A DNA stretch of 64,000 bases from JAMZMI01 sp963848175 (GTDB lineage: Bacteria; Bacteroidota; Bacteroidia; Cytophagales; Cyclobacteriaceae): contig CAWKCO010000006.1 in NCBI GenBank assembly GCA_963848175.1, forward strand, positions 1-64,000. Direction: 5' to 3'. The position numbers were made by a program, and so were the translations under genes. Positions 16,900 to 25,902 of this stretch are shown one piece after another; the first letter of the stretch is position 1; every line of letters starts with the position of its first letter. A model generated the notes under the pieces. It was not told the origin of the DNA. It worked only from the letters and a program-made list of their open reading frames with translations, and did not search any database.

Positions 16900-19557
16900 A
16901 TCGTCTTACTGCATATTTGCTTATTCTGAGAATCATTGACCAATATTGATGCATTTGACGAATATGAGCTTCCATTAGAAGAGATGTCAAAACCTGATCT
17001 ACTTAAACCTTCGGTAGCTTGTACATTTAAATAAATATCCGATTGCTCACGGTTTTCGCCAGTTATATTATAGGAGAGATCGCCGCGGTTTGGGAACCAG
17101 CATCCAGATCGGTAAATGTAAATCCGGTTTCAGAATCTACATCACTTATGACTATCCGTGGAACAATGTTGGACATTGCTCCTGAAGTCGTCCATGTTGG
17201 AGTCTCCTGTAAATAAGCCATTACTACCGTTCTCTGGTAAACTCATATACATTCATTTCCAGAGGTATGATCAAATCTATAATAAGCCATCAGCTCAGCC
17301 GGCACGGTCACGAAAGCCGTTTTTATTGTTGATTGAACTTCTTCTTTTGTACGGGTACGTTCCAAACACGCAATTCGTCTATTGAGAAATTCCCGAAAAC
17401 AGCTCGTCACATATTTTCCAATGATAAAAGAGGCCGAATTAGTAGAGGTAGAAGATGGAATCAGCCCTGTAAAGGTTAATGTTTCAGCTATGCCATCAAT
17501 ATATAAATTCAATTTCTCAGCATTTGTTGGCTTTGTACCATCATAGGTCATAGCCAAATGATACCATTTGTCTGTTTCCAAAATAGAAGAGCGATTTTCC
17601 AAATGCCTCCTGACCATTCGCCACCACTGCCAATAATTGACCAGTGGATCCATCGAACTGTAAATCTATCCTTTCACTGTCAGAAGATCCTTGAAGGAAG
17701 ATAAGTTTGAAACCGCCAACGGCATCAAATTTAGCCCATGTCTCAATTGAGAAACTTTTGTGTATTGGATAATGAAGCGTATGTGAGGTATAGTCACGTA
17801 ATCCTTACACCATCTAGTTTAAGTGCACTTTCCTGGCGGAGAAATATTTCCTGCATATACCAGAATTCGAAGGCACACTATTAACTAGGTTATATGCTAC
17901 TACTCTCCACCAGTATATTGTACCTGACGCAAGATATCCAGAATTATAGGATTGAGTGTTGGCGGGACGATTTGCATATGTATTCCAAGTGGTTTTATCT
18001 GTAGAATATTCTATGCGATAGCCCTGTTCCGCATCTTCATTGTCCGTCCATGAAAAAGACGAAATAGGCACTTCCATTTTCTGTCGCCACAAAATCGGTC
18101 GGTGCGGTCACTTCAGCACTTTGAATGGCAAAGGCAGCATTGGTCACATCCGTCTCAGCCTGAGTAGTATTAGTAATCTTAATTTTCGCATTAGCGGTAA
18201 TTTCCGCTGGCACGATCCAATCGAAAGAATTGGCTGAGACTCCACTATAAGCTCCCGAATAAATAGGCGTTGCATTATACGTGCTCCCGCCATCAGCAGA
18301 AAATTCAATCAGAATATTGTCTGTGTCTGCCCAAGTGCTCCCAAGAGCCCAACCGATCTTTTTTGTTTGCCCTACGAAATAGCGTTTCACCACCATTTGG
18401 AGCATAAATACTCACTCCAGGGCACACATCACAGATTACAAAAGATTCGGTGATGTCTTCAACATTGCGGGTTTGATTCCAAACTCTTAATTTGACGTTG
18501 GTGCTTGCGGTTGCTGGCACAGTCCAGTTGTAAGTCATTGGTTGCCTGTCTGGGTAATTTGATATGCATATAAAGATGTAATGCCCTGTATAAGCTCCCC
18601 CATTAACCGTAGAAAGAAATATCAGAAGTATCACTGCTACCAAAGTCTCCATTATCCCAGTTAATTGCTTTAGCTGAGCCTAGCCCCACAAACTCACCGT
18701 CCAGACGGGCTATGATAGCCACACTAGGTTCAGTATAAACTCGAAAAGCTGCACTCGTATCTGACACATTGCGGGTATTATTCGAAACTCGTATTCGTAT
18801 CTGATTCTCTCTTGTTTGCCCCAAGTCTGGAGTTGTCCAGTTGTAACTCATTTGGTTACCTGTCTGGGTTATTTGATATGCAATAAAGATGTAATCGACT
18901 TATAAGTAACACCATCTGAGGTGTAGTCAAAGTGAAAATATCACTACTGCCAAAATCCCCATTTCCCACTTCAGAACTGGAATGGCTTCCGAATTTGTGC
19001 TCATCAGTCCTGAAGGGTGCAAATACTCACGATGGTTCATAGTAAACCCGAAAAGATGCACTCGTATCGGACACATTGCGGGTTTCATTCCAAACGCGAA
19101 TGCGTATCTGATCTCTCTTGTTTGTCCCAAGTCTGGAGTTGTCCAATTGTAATGTCGATTTGATTACCTGTCTGGTTATTTGATATGATATAAAGATGCA
19201 ATCGACTTATAAGTAACACCATCTGAGGTATATGTCAAAGTGAAAATATCACTCTGCCACAATCCCCATTGCCCACTTCAAAAGTAATGGCTTCCCAAAT
19301 TTCTGCTCAACAGTATCCAAGGGTGCAAATAGCCACGCTGGTTCAGTAGTAAACCCGAAAAGCCGCACTCGTATCGGCCACATTGCGGGTATCATTTGAA
19401 ATGCGAATGCGAACTTCTCTCTGTGTTTGACCCCAAGTCTGGAATTGTCCAGTTGATTGTAGACTCATTGTGGTTGCCAACTGAGTAGCACGTATTGATG
19501 GTGGTAAAGCCCTGCATCCTACTATAATAAAGATGAAAACGATCTCCTGATACAGTA
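16900..19557 (-). pseudogene. Giant T9SS cargo protein A, heavily frameshifted middle
   Basis: No frame stays open for more than about 140 codons, yet coding sense on the minus strand is continuous. From the 5' side there are repeated units with W-NGD, NWTIPD, RIRVSNDTRNV-DTSAAFRVY at 19343-19595, 18927-19130, 18603-18851 and 18305-18652. Next are an Ig-like unit at 18037-18405 (NSFDWIVPAEITANAKIKI), a fibronectin-III-like unit at 17814-18092 (GYRIEYSTDKTTW) and a LamG/concanavalin-like unit at 17243-17653 (DKWYHLAMTYDG, MAYYRFD). I count at least eight frame changes. The density is far higher than elsewhere in the window, which fits poor consensus over near-identical repeats; true decay is possible. 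Confidence 0.6.
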
Positions 19558-20046
19558 TCACCATTTGCCCATGTGATGGGAATAGCTCTCACCAAACTTC
19601 TTCTCTTCTAGCCCTGTAGGAATGGAAATACTCACCGATGGCTCATAGTAAACTCTGAAAAGCATGCACTCGTATCTGATACATTGCTGTGTTTGATTCC
19701 ATACACGAATGCGGACTTGGCTATCGGCGTTAGATCCAAAATCTGGAATAGTCCAGTTGAATGAAGACTGATTGCCAGTGTTTGTCAACTGGGAAAGAAG
19801 CAACGTATTGATGGTGGTAAAAGCCCCTCCATCCACTACTATAATCAAAGTGAAAATATCACTACTGCCAAAATCCCCATTGTCCCACTTCAAAACTAAT
19901 GGCTTCCTGAATTTGCGCTCAACAGTATCCGAGGGTGTAATTATTTCTACCAAATCCTGACTTTTGGAAACCAAAGGGGAAAATAAAATGGAGGCGATCG
20001 CAAACGCGATCAATGAAGGTTTATTTAACAGTAATTTTAGTATCAT
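19558..20046 (-). CDS. Giant T9SS cargo protein A, N-terminal segment with signal peptide
   Basis: The ATG at 20046 begins a signal peptide (MILKLLLNKPSLIAFAIASI, ending LVSKSQ). It is followed by the first of the tandem Ig-like units (ITPSDTVERKFRKPLVLKW, NWTIPDFGSNADSQVRIRVW, YYEPSVSISI). The frame is lost within the second unit and continues in the next segment downstream. It begins 150 bases after the stop of the paralogous cargo gene at 20197, so the two giant genes lie head to tail on the minus strand with a hairpin between. Confidence 0.75.
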   Translation of the reverse strand: MILKLLLNKPSLIAFAIASILFSPLVSKSQDLVEIITPSDTVERKFRKPLVLKWDNGDFGSSDIFTLIIVVDGGAFTTINTLLLSQLTNTGNQSSFNWTIPDFGSNADSQVRIRVWNQTQQCIRYECMLFRVYYEPSVSISIPTGLEEKKFGESYSHHMGKW

Positions 20047-20153
20047 GGCGTATTGAGTGATTTACGCCTTAAAATTAGACAGTCCTTTCACCTGATGCTA
20101 TACCGTGCTCACGGTATATCTCTTCGAAAAACCTTGTTTGATCGAAAAGTTAG

Positions 20154-20188
20154 GAGTCAACAGGTCTTAACTACAAACCTGTTGACTC
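20154..20188 (-). terminator. Perfect 12-bp inverted repeat after cargo gene B
   Basis: GAGTCAACAGGT and its exact complement ACCTGTTGACTC flank an 11-base loop, nine bases past the stop at 20197. The stem is strong but no good T-run follows, so it could be a terminator, an RNA-stabilising hairpin or a protein site. A second, smaller palindrome (ATACCGTG/CACGGTAT, about 20098-20115) lies between it and the next start. Confidence 0.5.
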
Positions 20189-20196
20189 TTAACACT

Positions 20197-23100
20197 TTAC
20201 TTCCTCCCCACCTTCACATGCTGGGAGAAAGAGCCAGCCTCGTCTGTAAAGACTAGGAAGTATACACCCACACCATATTCGGTCAGGTCAAAGACCGTGT
20301 TATGTTTAGCCTTGCGGTATTCCACAGGGTGCTCTTCCAAGATCATGCCTTGTGTGTTTACTAGCTGTACTTTCAAGTCATTGAGTTTGCGGTACACCGT
20401 GTAGTCAAACTGCAATAGCCCTTCCGTAGGGTTAGGGTATAGCTTGATGTCTTTGATGTAAGGCTTCCAGCTGAATAGTACTTCACTTTGATCTACTGTA
20501 ATACCCGTCTCCTTCACTACGGCCTCTACAGTGAACTTCTGATTCTCTTTGTCGCCTCCGATCACAAACTCTACGGCTGCATCTGGATCCATCGGTACAC
20601 CCGGAAATTCGATGTTGAGCAGGTAGCGTCCTTCTGCCACTCCTTCAAAGTTGAAGTAACCTTCATCATCCGTTTCGATATAGTAGGCTATCTCGTCTTC
20701 TACCTCCTGCAAGTCTCTACCTGTGCTCTTAAACTTACGCATAGAACAAGCCGCCTTACGCACTTTTCTTCTTGCCAAGATGCGCTTGCCATCTTCACTC
20801 AAAGTGTCTTCTGGGAAATCTGAAAACAGATACCCTTCGATGACAGCTCCTGTCTCATCTACCTCTGGAGTATATGTCTGAAGGTCGATATTTATCCCTG
20901 TCGTTACCCCATCCAGCAGCAGTTTGTTCGCCTTACTATAAGTCAACTCACTGATGTAGTAAGTCTGGAGGGCATATTTATAAGCCTCCAACTCTCTGTT
21001 AGGCTTAGCCACTACTACAAACGTTCCAAGCACTACATCTTCCAGAATGTAATCTCCTGATGAGTTCACCTTCGCACTGTCTTCTTTCACAAATGGGCCT
21101 GTTGGTATTTGTCTCCATACAAACACTTCTGCATCGCTCACTCCTGTTTTTACTCCATTATTGGTCAGGTTTACTTTACCAAAGAAGTCCGTCTGAGCCA
21201 TAATGTTTTTGTTTCGGCTTTCGATGGTCAGACCTGGCAGGTCTGGATGCGTGACTGCCACACGATACGTTCCTTGGCTATTGATGTCTATATTCTCCAA
21301 AGTGTATTCACGAGAGATCGCTGCTGAGAGGGTATCTACATCATCATTGAACTTTTTGCCTGGCACGAGCTCACCAAATTTCCATTGATAATTTGCGCCT
21401 TCTCCTAGGTCATCGATACTCAGCAGGTAGTTTGTTCCAGCATCTATCGTATCATACACCGTCAGTCCAAAGCGCTTTTGCTTGGCATAGCTTAAACCTG
21501 ATACTGCTTTGTTTGGAATCAAGTCTCGGAAAACCAGTCTGTTTTCATCTAGCTTCAGTGAGGTCAATGTCAATGAAGTTACATCTGGGAATGACCGTAG
21601 ATCATTTTTAGATAAGTCGATGGTTTTCAAACTAGCGATATCTGCAAGGGAGGCTGGCACATTGCCATCTAGTCCATTGCTAGGCAGAGCGAGTTTGGTC
21701 ACACGACTGTTTTCTACTGCCACCCCAAACCAGCTGTTAGACACTGTTGCAGCATTCCATCCTGAGCTGTTCGTCCACTGTGAGCCTTTGGTAGCAGTAT
21801 ACAGTTCCATCAGAGCCAATCTGTCTCGCTCTAGTGAAGAGACTTTCACTTGGATTGGTTGAGTGGTGAGCGTTAGGTTAGCTACTTTGCTGCTGGTTAC
21901 TTCTGCATAGTAGAAGCCTTCGTTGGCAAAACTGGTCACATTCAAACTAATCGTAGGGTTTGATCCAGATACTGGTGTTTCTACCCCTGCATTGTCTTTC
22001 TTAAACCATTGATAGGTATTTGCTGATCCTGTGACTGTTCGGTCAAGGGTATAAGGATCAACTCTCTGTTCATAGAGTTTTGACACTTTCGTGATCACAC
22101 TGTCTTGTGGCGCGTAGGTCAATCCTGAAACGCTGATATTAGCTTCCAGTGATGCAAAACCTAGTTTGTTGCCTTCAAGTTTCAATGACGTCAAGTTGGT
22201 AAGATTCGTCAAGTTGCTTACTCCAGTGAGTTTGTTGTTACTCAGATCTAGTGTTTTCAACTCTTCTAAACCTTGAGTGATGGCAGGGAAAGTGCCAGTG
22301 AGGTCTAGTCCTTTTAAGTCAACGCTTGTTACTCGTGTGGCAGTCATGGCCACATGTGTCCACTTATGCACTGGCAAACCTTTCTTCCAATTGAGGTCTA
22401 CTGCTTTTGCTCCGCCTATGGCATCATAGATAGAAATAAGTGCGGTTGAATCCAAGGCTGTAGCTGGATCCGTGAGGGTGCGCAGCATTATTACATTAGA
22501 ATTTATGGACACGTCCTGCGTAGGATACACAACCCTTACTCTGTAATAATAATTAGTGCCATAAGTAAGTCCTGTAACCAATTCACTAGTTGTGCTAGTT
22601 GATTTACCAGAATATCCTTCTACAAGATTATTAAAGCTTACATCCGTTGCTATATCCAATTGATAACTTTCTACACCAGAACGAGCACTCCAATTTGCTT
22701 GGAAACTAAAGTAGTCTATGGAAGTAGCTGCGGTGGTGATCGTGGTGCCAGGAAGAATATTTAGTTCATTTACCGTGTTGTCTAAACCATTGTTACCCGC
22801 AGCATCCGTAGCTGTCGCAATAACATCGTAAGTACCAACGAGCAATGAAAGGATGGTTTCTTCGGAAACCGACCATGTTGAGCCAGATACCGTGGCTGGA
22901 TAATTTTGTCCATCTACGGTGATAATCACGGTAGCACTATTATCACTCACTGTACCTGATAAACTTGGTCTATCACTAAAAGAATCTTTGGCAATTACAG
23001 TTACAGAAGGTGCTGTGACATCAACAACCAAATTAACGACATTACTGGCCGAAGACGTATTTCCAGCGGCATCAGCTCCAGATTCCGCTCCAATGGACAC

Positions 23101-25596
23101 AGAAACTGCACCATCATTACTAGGCGTGATATTAAATGTATAACCTGCTCCACTTCCTGCTAAACCAGAAGCAGATCCATTCGTCACAGCCACACTCGAA
23201 AGAGCAAATCCTGTTACAGATTCGGAGAAAGTTGCTGTATAAGGAATTGAAGTGCTATTGGTAGGATTAGAAGCTGTAGTGCTTAACACCACTGTTGGTG
23301 CCGCCGTATCTACTGTTACCGACACGGTATTAGAAGCATCAGACACATTGCCTGAAACATCCGAACCTGCCGCGCTGGCAACAGTAACGGTTACAACTCC
23401 ATCACCCGTTGGGGTAACATCAAATGTATAGTCCGAACCACTGCCAACTAGATTGCTGGCAGTACCATTCGTAACTGTCAATCCTCCTAAAACAAAACCT
23501 GTTACTGATTCACTAAACGCAACCGTGTAAGCCAACGTGTTTGCGTTCGTTGGACTTGGAGAAGTAGTGCTTAATGTTACAGTCGGCGATTCAAGGTCAG
23601 CTGACAAAACATCTATTGAAACGGTGATTGCATCTGTATTCGCTCCATCACTAACCAAAACTTGCAATGCAAAAGAAGTTGTCCCACTAGAAAAATCGAG
23701 ATCATCAGGGTCATTTACTGTAATTTCACCTGTACTTGAATTAATAGCGAACGGCAAGTTACTATCAACATCAACGTCTATATTTCCAGTACCTAACGAC
23801 CAAACAAATGTAGTTCCAGAGTCTACGTCAGTCGCTTCCAAATCAACAATTAATGCTCCGAATAGGGCATTTTCAGCAATGGATTGAATTCCAATTGACG
23901 TGATTAGCGGTGTGTTGTTATTTACTTCATTAACCGTGACCGAAATCGTTTCACTAGCAGTTAACAAGCCATCACTTACTGAAACAATTACACTGTAAAC
24001 ACCATCTTGTGATTCACTTGGCGTCCAACCAAATACACCAGTCGTGCCATTTATGGTCATACCCAACACACTTGATGGGCTATCTAGGCTATAAGTCAAG
24101 GTATTCGCGGGAACATCCAAATCACTACCTAAGGCTGTGAAACTCAATGTGGACAATTCATCCAGGGTTTTGTTTCCTATTGCTGATAAAGTTGGAGCAT
24201 CATTCACCGCATTGACAGTTATCGTCAAATTAAACAAGGAACTATTATCAGTTCCATCGTTAACTAAAACGGGTACATTAAGCGTACCATTAAAGTCCAA
24301 ATCAGGAGTTATCGTTGTTCCTCCAAATGTGTAGTTCGAGCCGCTTTGCACTAAAAGACTAAACCCAATTGGATAACTATTATCTGGATCATTAACCATA
24401 AGGTCAGAGAAAGAAATTGTTAAATCTGTATCCTCATTCATAGACAAGGGATTCTGACCCGCAATCGTAGGAGGGGTATTTGCTGCATTGACAGTGAATG
24501 TCTCAAAAGCAGCAATACACCCGTTGGCATCCGTCACCTCCAAAGTGTAGACCCCAGGTAAAAGGTTAGATAGAGTAGATGTAGACCCTAATAAGGTTCC
24601 TAAATTATCCACCCCTTCATACCATTGATAAGTATAAGTTGGTACACCACCAGAAACTGCTGAAGTTGCATCGAGTTCTCCATTAAAGCTTTCGACTGAA
24701 GAGGCATCAGTTACAACTACATTGCCATTTACTATTACGGGAATGTCAGGATTATCCAAAATGGAAACGGTTGTTGTTTCAACATTCGAAGAAAAACCAC
24801 TGATAGTGATCATAAAGTCTGAATAACTATCACCGATCAAATCTGTAATGAATAAGCTCCCAAAGCCGTCGGCAGATACTCCAAGCACTGTCATTGGAGA
24901 ACCATTTTGTAAATAATCCAAATCGTATGTCTCATTCGCCGTTAGCCCAGTCAGTTCAATTGAGCCGTTTGGCGCACCACAACTTGTGTTATCGGTTGAT
25001 CCTCCAATTGCGATAGTTGGGATTACAATAGAACCTTCTACATTCACGCCAACTAAAGCACCATTCAAAGTTAAATCAGCATTGTTTCCTGCCGCATCTT
25101 TGATGGTAGATCCCGACAATAGCAGCGCATTTGCAACAATGCCGTCGGTATCCAAATCCACTGGCTGTACGGTATAATTAAACATGAGCGTATTCGTGCC
25201 AGAGCCAGATGCGTAACCTGCCACTAAATTGCCTGATGCTGCTGTCAGTTCAAGTGTCGGATTTCCTGTTACTGTCACCTCCTCACTAAAGGTGATAGCT
25301 ATGCCAATATTATCACCTTGAATGTAGGTGCCTGGAGGTGCTGCAATTGTCGTAATAAACGGAGCAATAAGATCACTAACCACCCACTGTGGATCACCCA
25401 CCAAATCACCATTATTGGTATTTACAGAGCGGTCTACGAGTTTAGTCCCTGTGTTTTCGTCAAAGGCATAGTAGGCTACAAGGTTTGTTTCATTTCCCTG
25501 AAGTGGAGTAAAACGGTCTGAGAAATCTGTTTTGGTAGTGTTCCAAACACGTACCTCATCTAATTCTCCCGTGAAAATAGTTAGGCTTGTAGCTGT
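20197..25596 (-). CDS. Giant T9SS cargo protein B, C-terminal segment: Ig/cadherin-like repeats, LRR, CRD-like module, type A sorting tail
   Basis: The frame is open from 25596 and the product is about 1800 residues long. It opens with the end of a LamG domain (LDEVRVWN, YYAFDENTG). It continues with bacterial Ig-like domains, a SprB-like repeat (GAPNGSIELTGLTANETYDL), cadherin-like repeats (NDAPTLSAIGNKTLDELS, TDVDSGTTFVWSL) and several Big-type units (VTVDTAAPTVVLST). Two leucine-rich blocks (LKTLDLSNNKLTGV; LKTIDLSKNDLRSF) each precede an Ig-like domain. The C-terminus is the module shared with cargo A (PFVKEDS, RRKVRKAACSMRKF, LLNIEFPGVPMDP) and a type A tail (LYPNPTEGLLQFDY…HVKVGRK). Repeat type and tail indicate a surface adhesin-like protein. 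Confidence 0.87.
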   Translation of the reverse strand, partial: TATSLTIFTGELDEVRVWNTTKTDFSDRFTPLQGNETNLVAYYAFDENTGTKLVDRSVNTNNGDLVGDPQWVVSDLIAPFITTIAAPPGTYIQGDNIGIAITFSEEVTVTGNPTLELTAASGNLVAGYASGSGTNTLMFNYTVQPVDLDTDGIVANALLLSGSTIKDAAGNNADLTLNGALVGVNVEGSIVIPTIAIGGSTDNTSCGAPNGSIELTGLTANETYDLDYLQNGSPMTVLGVSADGFGSLFITDLIGDSYSDFMITISGFSSNVETTTVSILDNPDIPVIVNGNVVVTDASSVESFNGELDATSAVSGGVPTYTYQWYEGVDNLGTLLGSTSTLSNLLPGVYTLEVTDANGCIAAFETFTVNAANTPPTIAGQNPLSMNEDTDLTISFSDLMVNDPDNSYPIGFSLLVQSGSNYTFGGTTITPDLDFNGTLNVPVLVNDGTDNSSLFNLTITVNAVNDAPTLSAIGNKTLDELSTLSFTALGSDLDVPANTLTYSLDSPSSVLGMTINGTTGVFGWTPSESQDGVYSVIVSVSDGLLTASETISVTVNEVNNNTPLITSIGIQSIAENALFGALIVDLEATDVDSGTTFVWSLGTGNIDVDVDSNLPFAINSSTGEITVNDPDDLDFSSGTTSFALQVLVSDGANTDAITVSIDVLSADLESPTVTLSTTSPSPTNANTLAYTVAFSESVTGFVLGGLTVTNGTASNLVGSGSDYTFDVTPTGDGVVTVTVASAAGSDVSGNVSDASNTVSVTVDTAAPTVVLSTTASNPTNSTSIPYTATFSESVTGFALSSVAVTNGSASGLAGSGAGYTFNITPSNDGAVSVSIGAESGADAAGNTSSASNVVNLVVDVTAPSVTVIAKDSFSDRPSLSGTVSDNSATVIITVDGQNYPATVSGSTWSVSEETILSLLVGTYDVIATATDAAGNNGLDNTVNELNILPGTTITTAATSIDYFSFQANWSARSGVESYQLDIATDVSFNNLVEGYSGKSTSTTSELVTGLTYGTNYYYRVRVVYPTQDVSINSNVIMLRTLTDPATALDSTALISIYDAIGGAKAVDLNWKKGLPVHKWTHVAMTATRVTSVDLKGLDLTGTFPAITQGLEELKTLDLSNNKLTGVSNLTNLTNLTSLKLEGNKLGFASLEANISVSGLTYAPQDSVITKVSKLYEQRVDPYTLDRTVTGSANTYQWFKKDNAGVETPVSGSNPTISLNVTSFANEGFYYAEVTSSKVANLTLTTQPIQVKVSSLERDRLALMELYTATKGSQWTNSSGWNAATVSNSWFGVAVENSRVTKLALPSNGLDGNVPASLADIASLKTIDLSKNDLRSFPDVTSLTLTSLKLDENRLVFRDLIPNKAVSGLSYAKQKRFGLTVYDTIDAGTNYLLSIDDLGEGANYQWKFGELVPGKKFNDDVDTLSAAISREYTLENIDINSQGTYRVAVTHPDLPGLTIESRNKNIMAQTDFFGKVNLTNNGVKTGVSDAEVFVWRQIPTGPFVKEDSAKVNSSGDYILEDVVLGTFVVVAKPNRELEAYKYALQTYYISELTYSKANKLLLDGVTTGINIDLQTYTPEVDETGAVIEGYLFSDFPEDTLSEDGKRILARRKVRKAACSMRKFKSTGRDLQEVEDEIAYYIETDDEGYFNFEGVAEGRYLLNIEFPGVPMDPDAAVEFVIGGDKENQKFTVEAVVKETGITVDQSEVLFSWKPYIKDIKLYPNPTEGLLQFDYTVYRKLNDLKVQLVNTQGMILEEHPVEYRKAKHNTVFDLTEYGVGVYFLVFTDEAGSFSQHVKVGRK

Positions 25597-25849
25597 CTAT
25601 GATGCCCCAAACGAAATGGTATCGAATTGAGTTGAGGGTTGAAATGCATTCCCGTATAGTACTTATTCCATCTTGAACGCGATCAACAGTAAACTCTGCA
25701 TAAGTTGCAGGAGAATAGACTACAGCCACATGATGCCATGATCCATCGTTGATCGCTATTGAGCTCTGTGCAAATTGTGAGGTAGATGATCCATTATTGA
25801 TTACAAACTGGACGCGTCCATCTCCCAAAATTTCTACGTTAGAGGCCAT
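25556..25849 (-). CDS. Giant T9SS cargo protein B, linking fragment (LamG domain)
   Basis: This short open piece bridges the two long frames. It encodes part of a LamG/concanavalin-like domain (VEILGDGRVQFVINNG, DGSWHHVAVVYS, YFHGRI). The upstream shift is near 25950, where the next frame reads ITGALTYEFWINTVANTGG. The downstream shift lies between 25600 and 25650, where the frame passes into GELDEVRVWN. It is not a separate gene. Confidence 0.7.
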   Translation of the reverse strand: MASNVEILGDGRVQFVINNGSSTSQFAQSSIAINDGSWHHVAVVYSPATYAEFTVDRVQDGISTIRECISTLNSIRYHFVWGIIDSYKPNYFHGRIR

Positions 25850-25902
25850 TCCAGGTGCAGCATCACTGTTTCTTCTACCAATTACAAAACCACCTGTATT
25901 AG

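Noticed and set aside
23537..23887. 116-codon plus-strand ORF inside cargo gene B
   Set aside because: Antisense shadow of Ig/cadherin repeats; composition mirrors the repeat codons.
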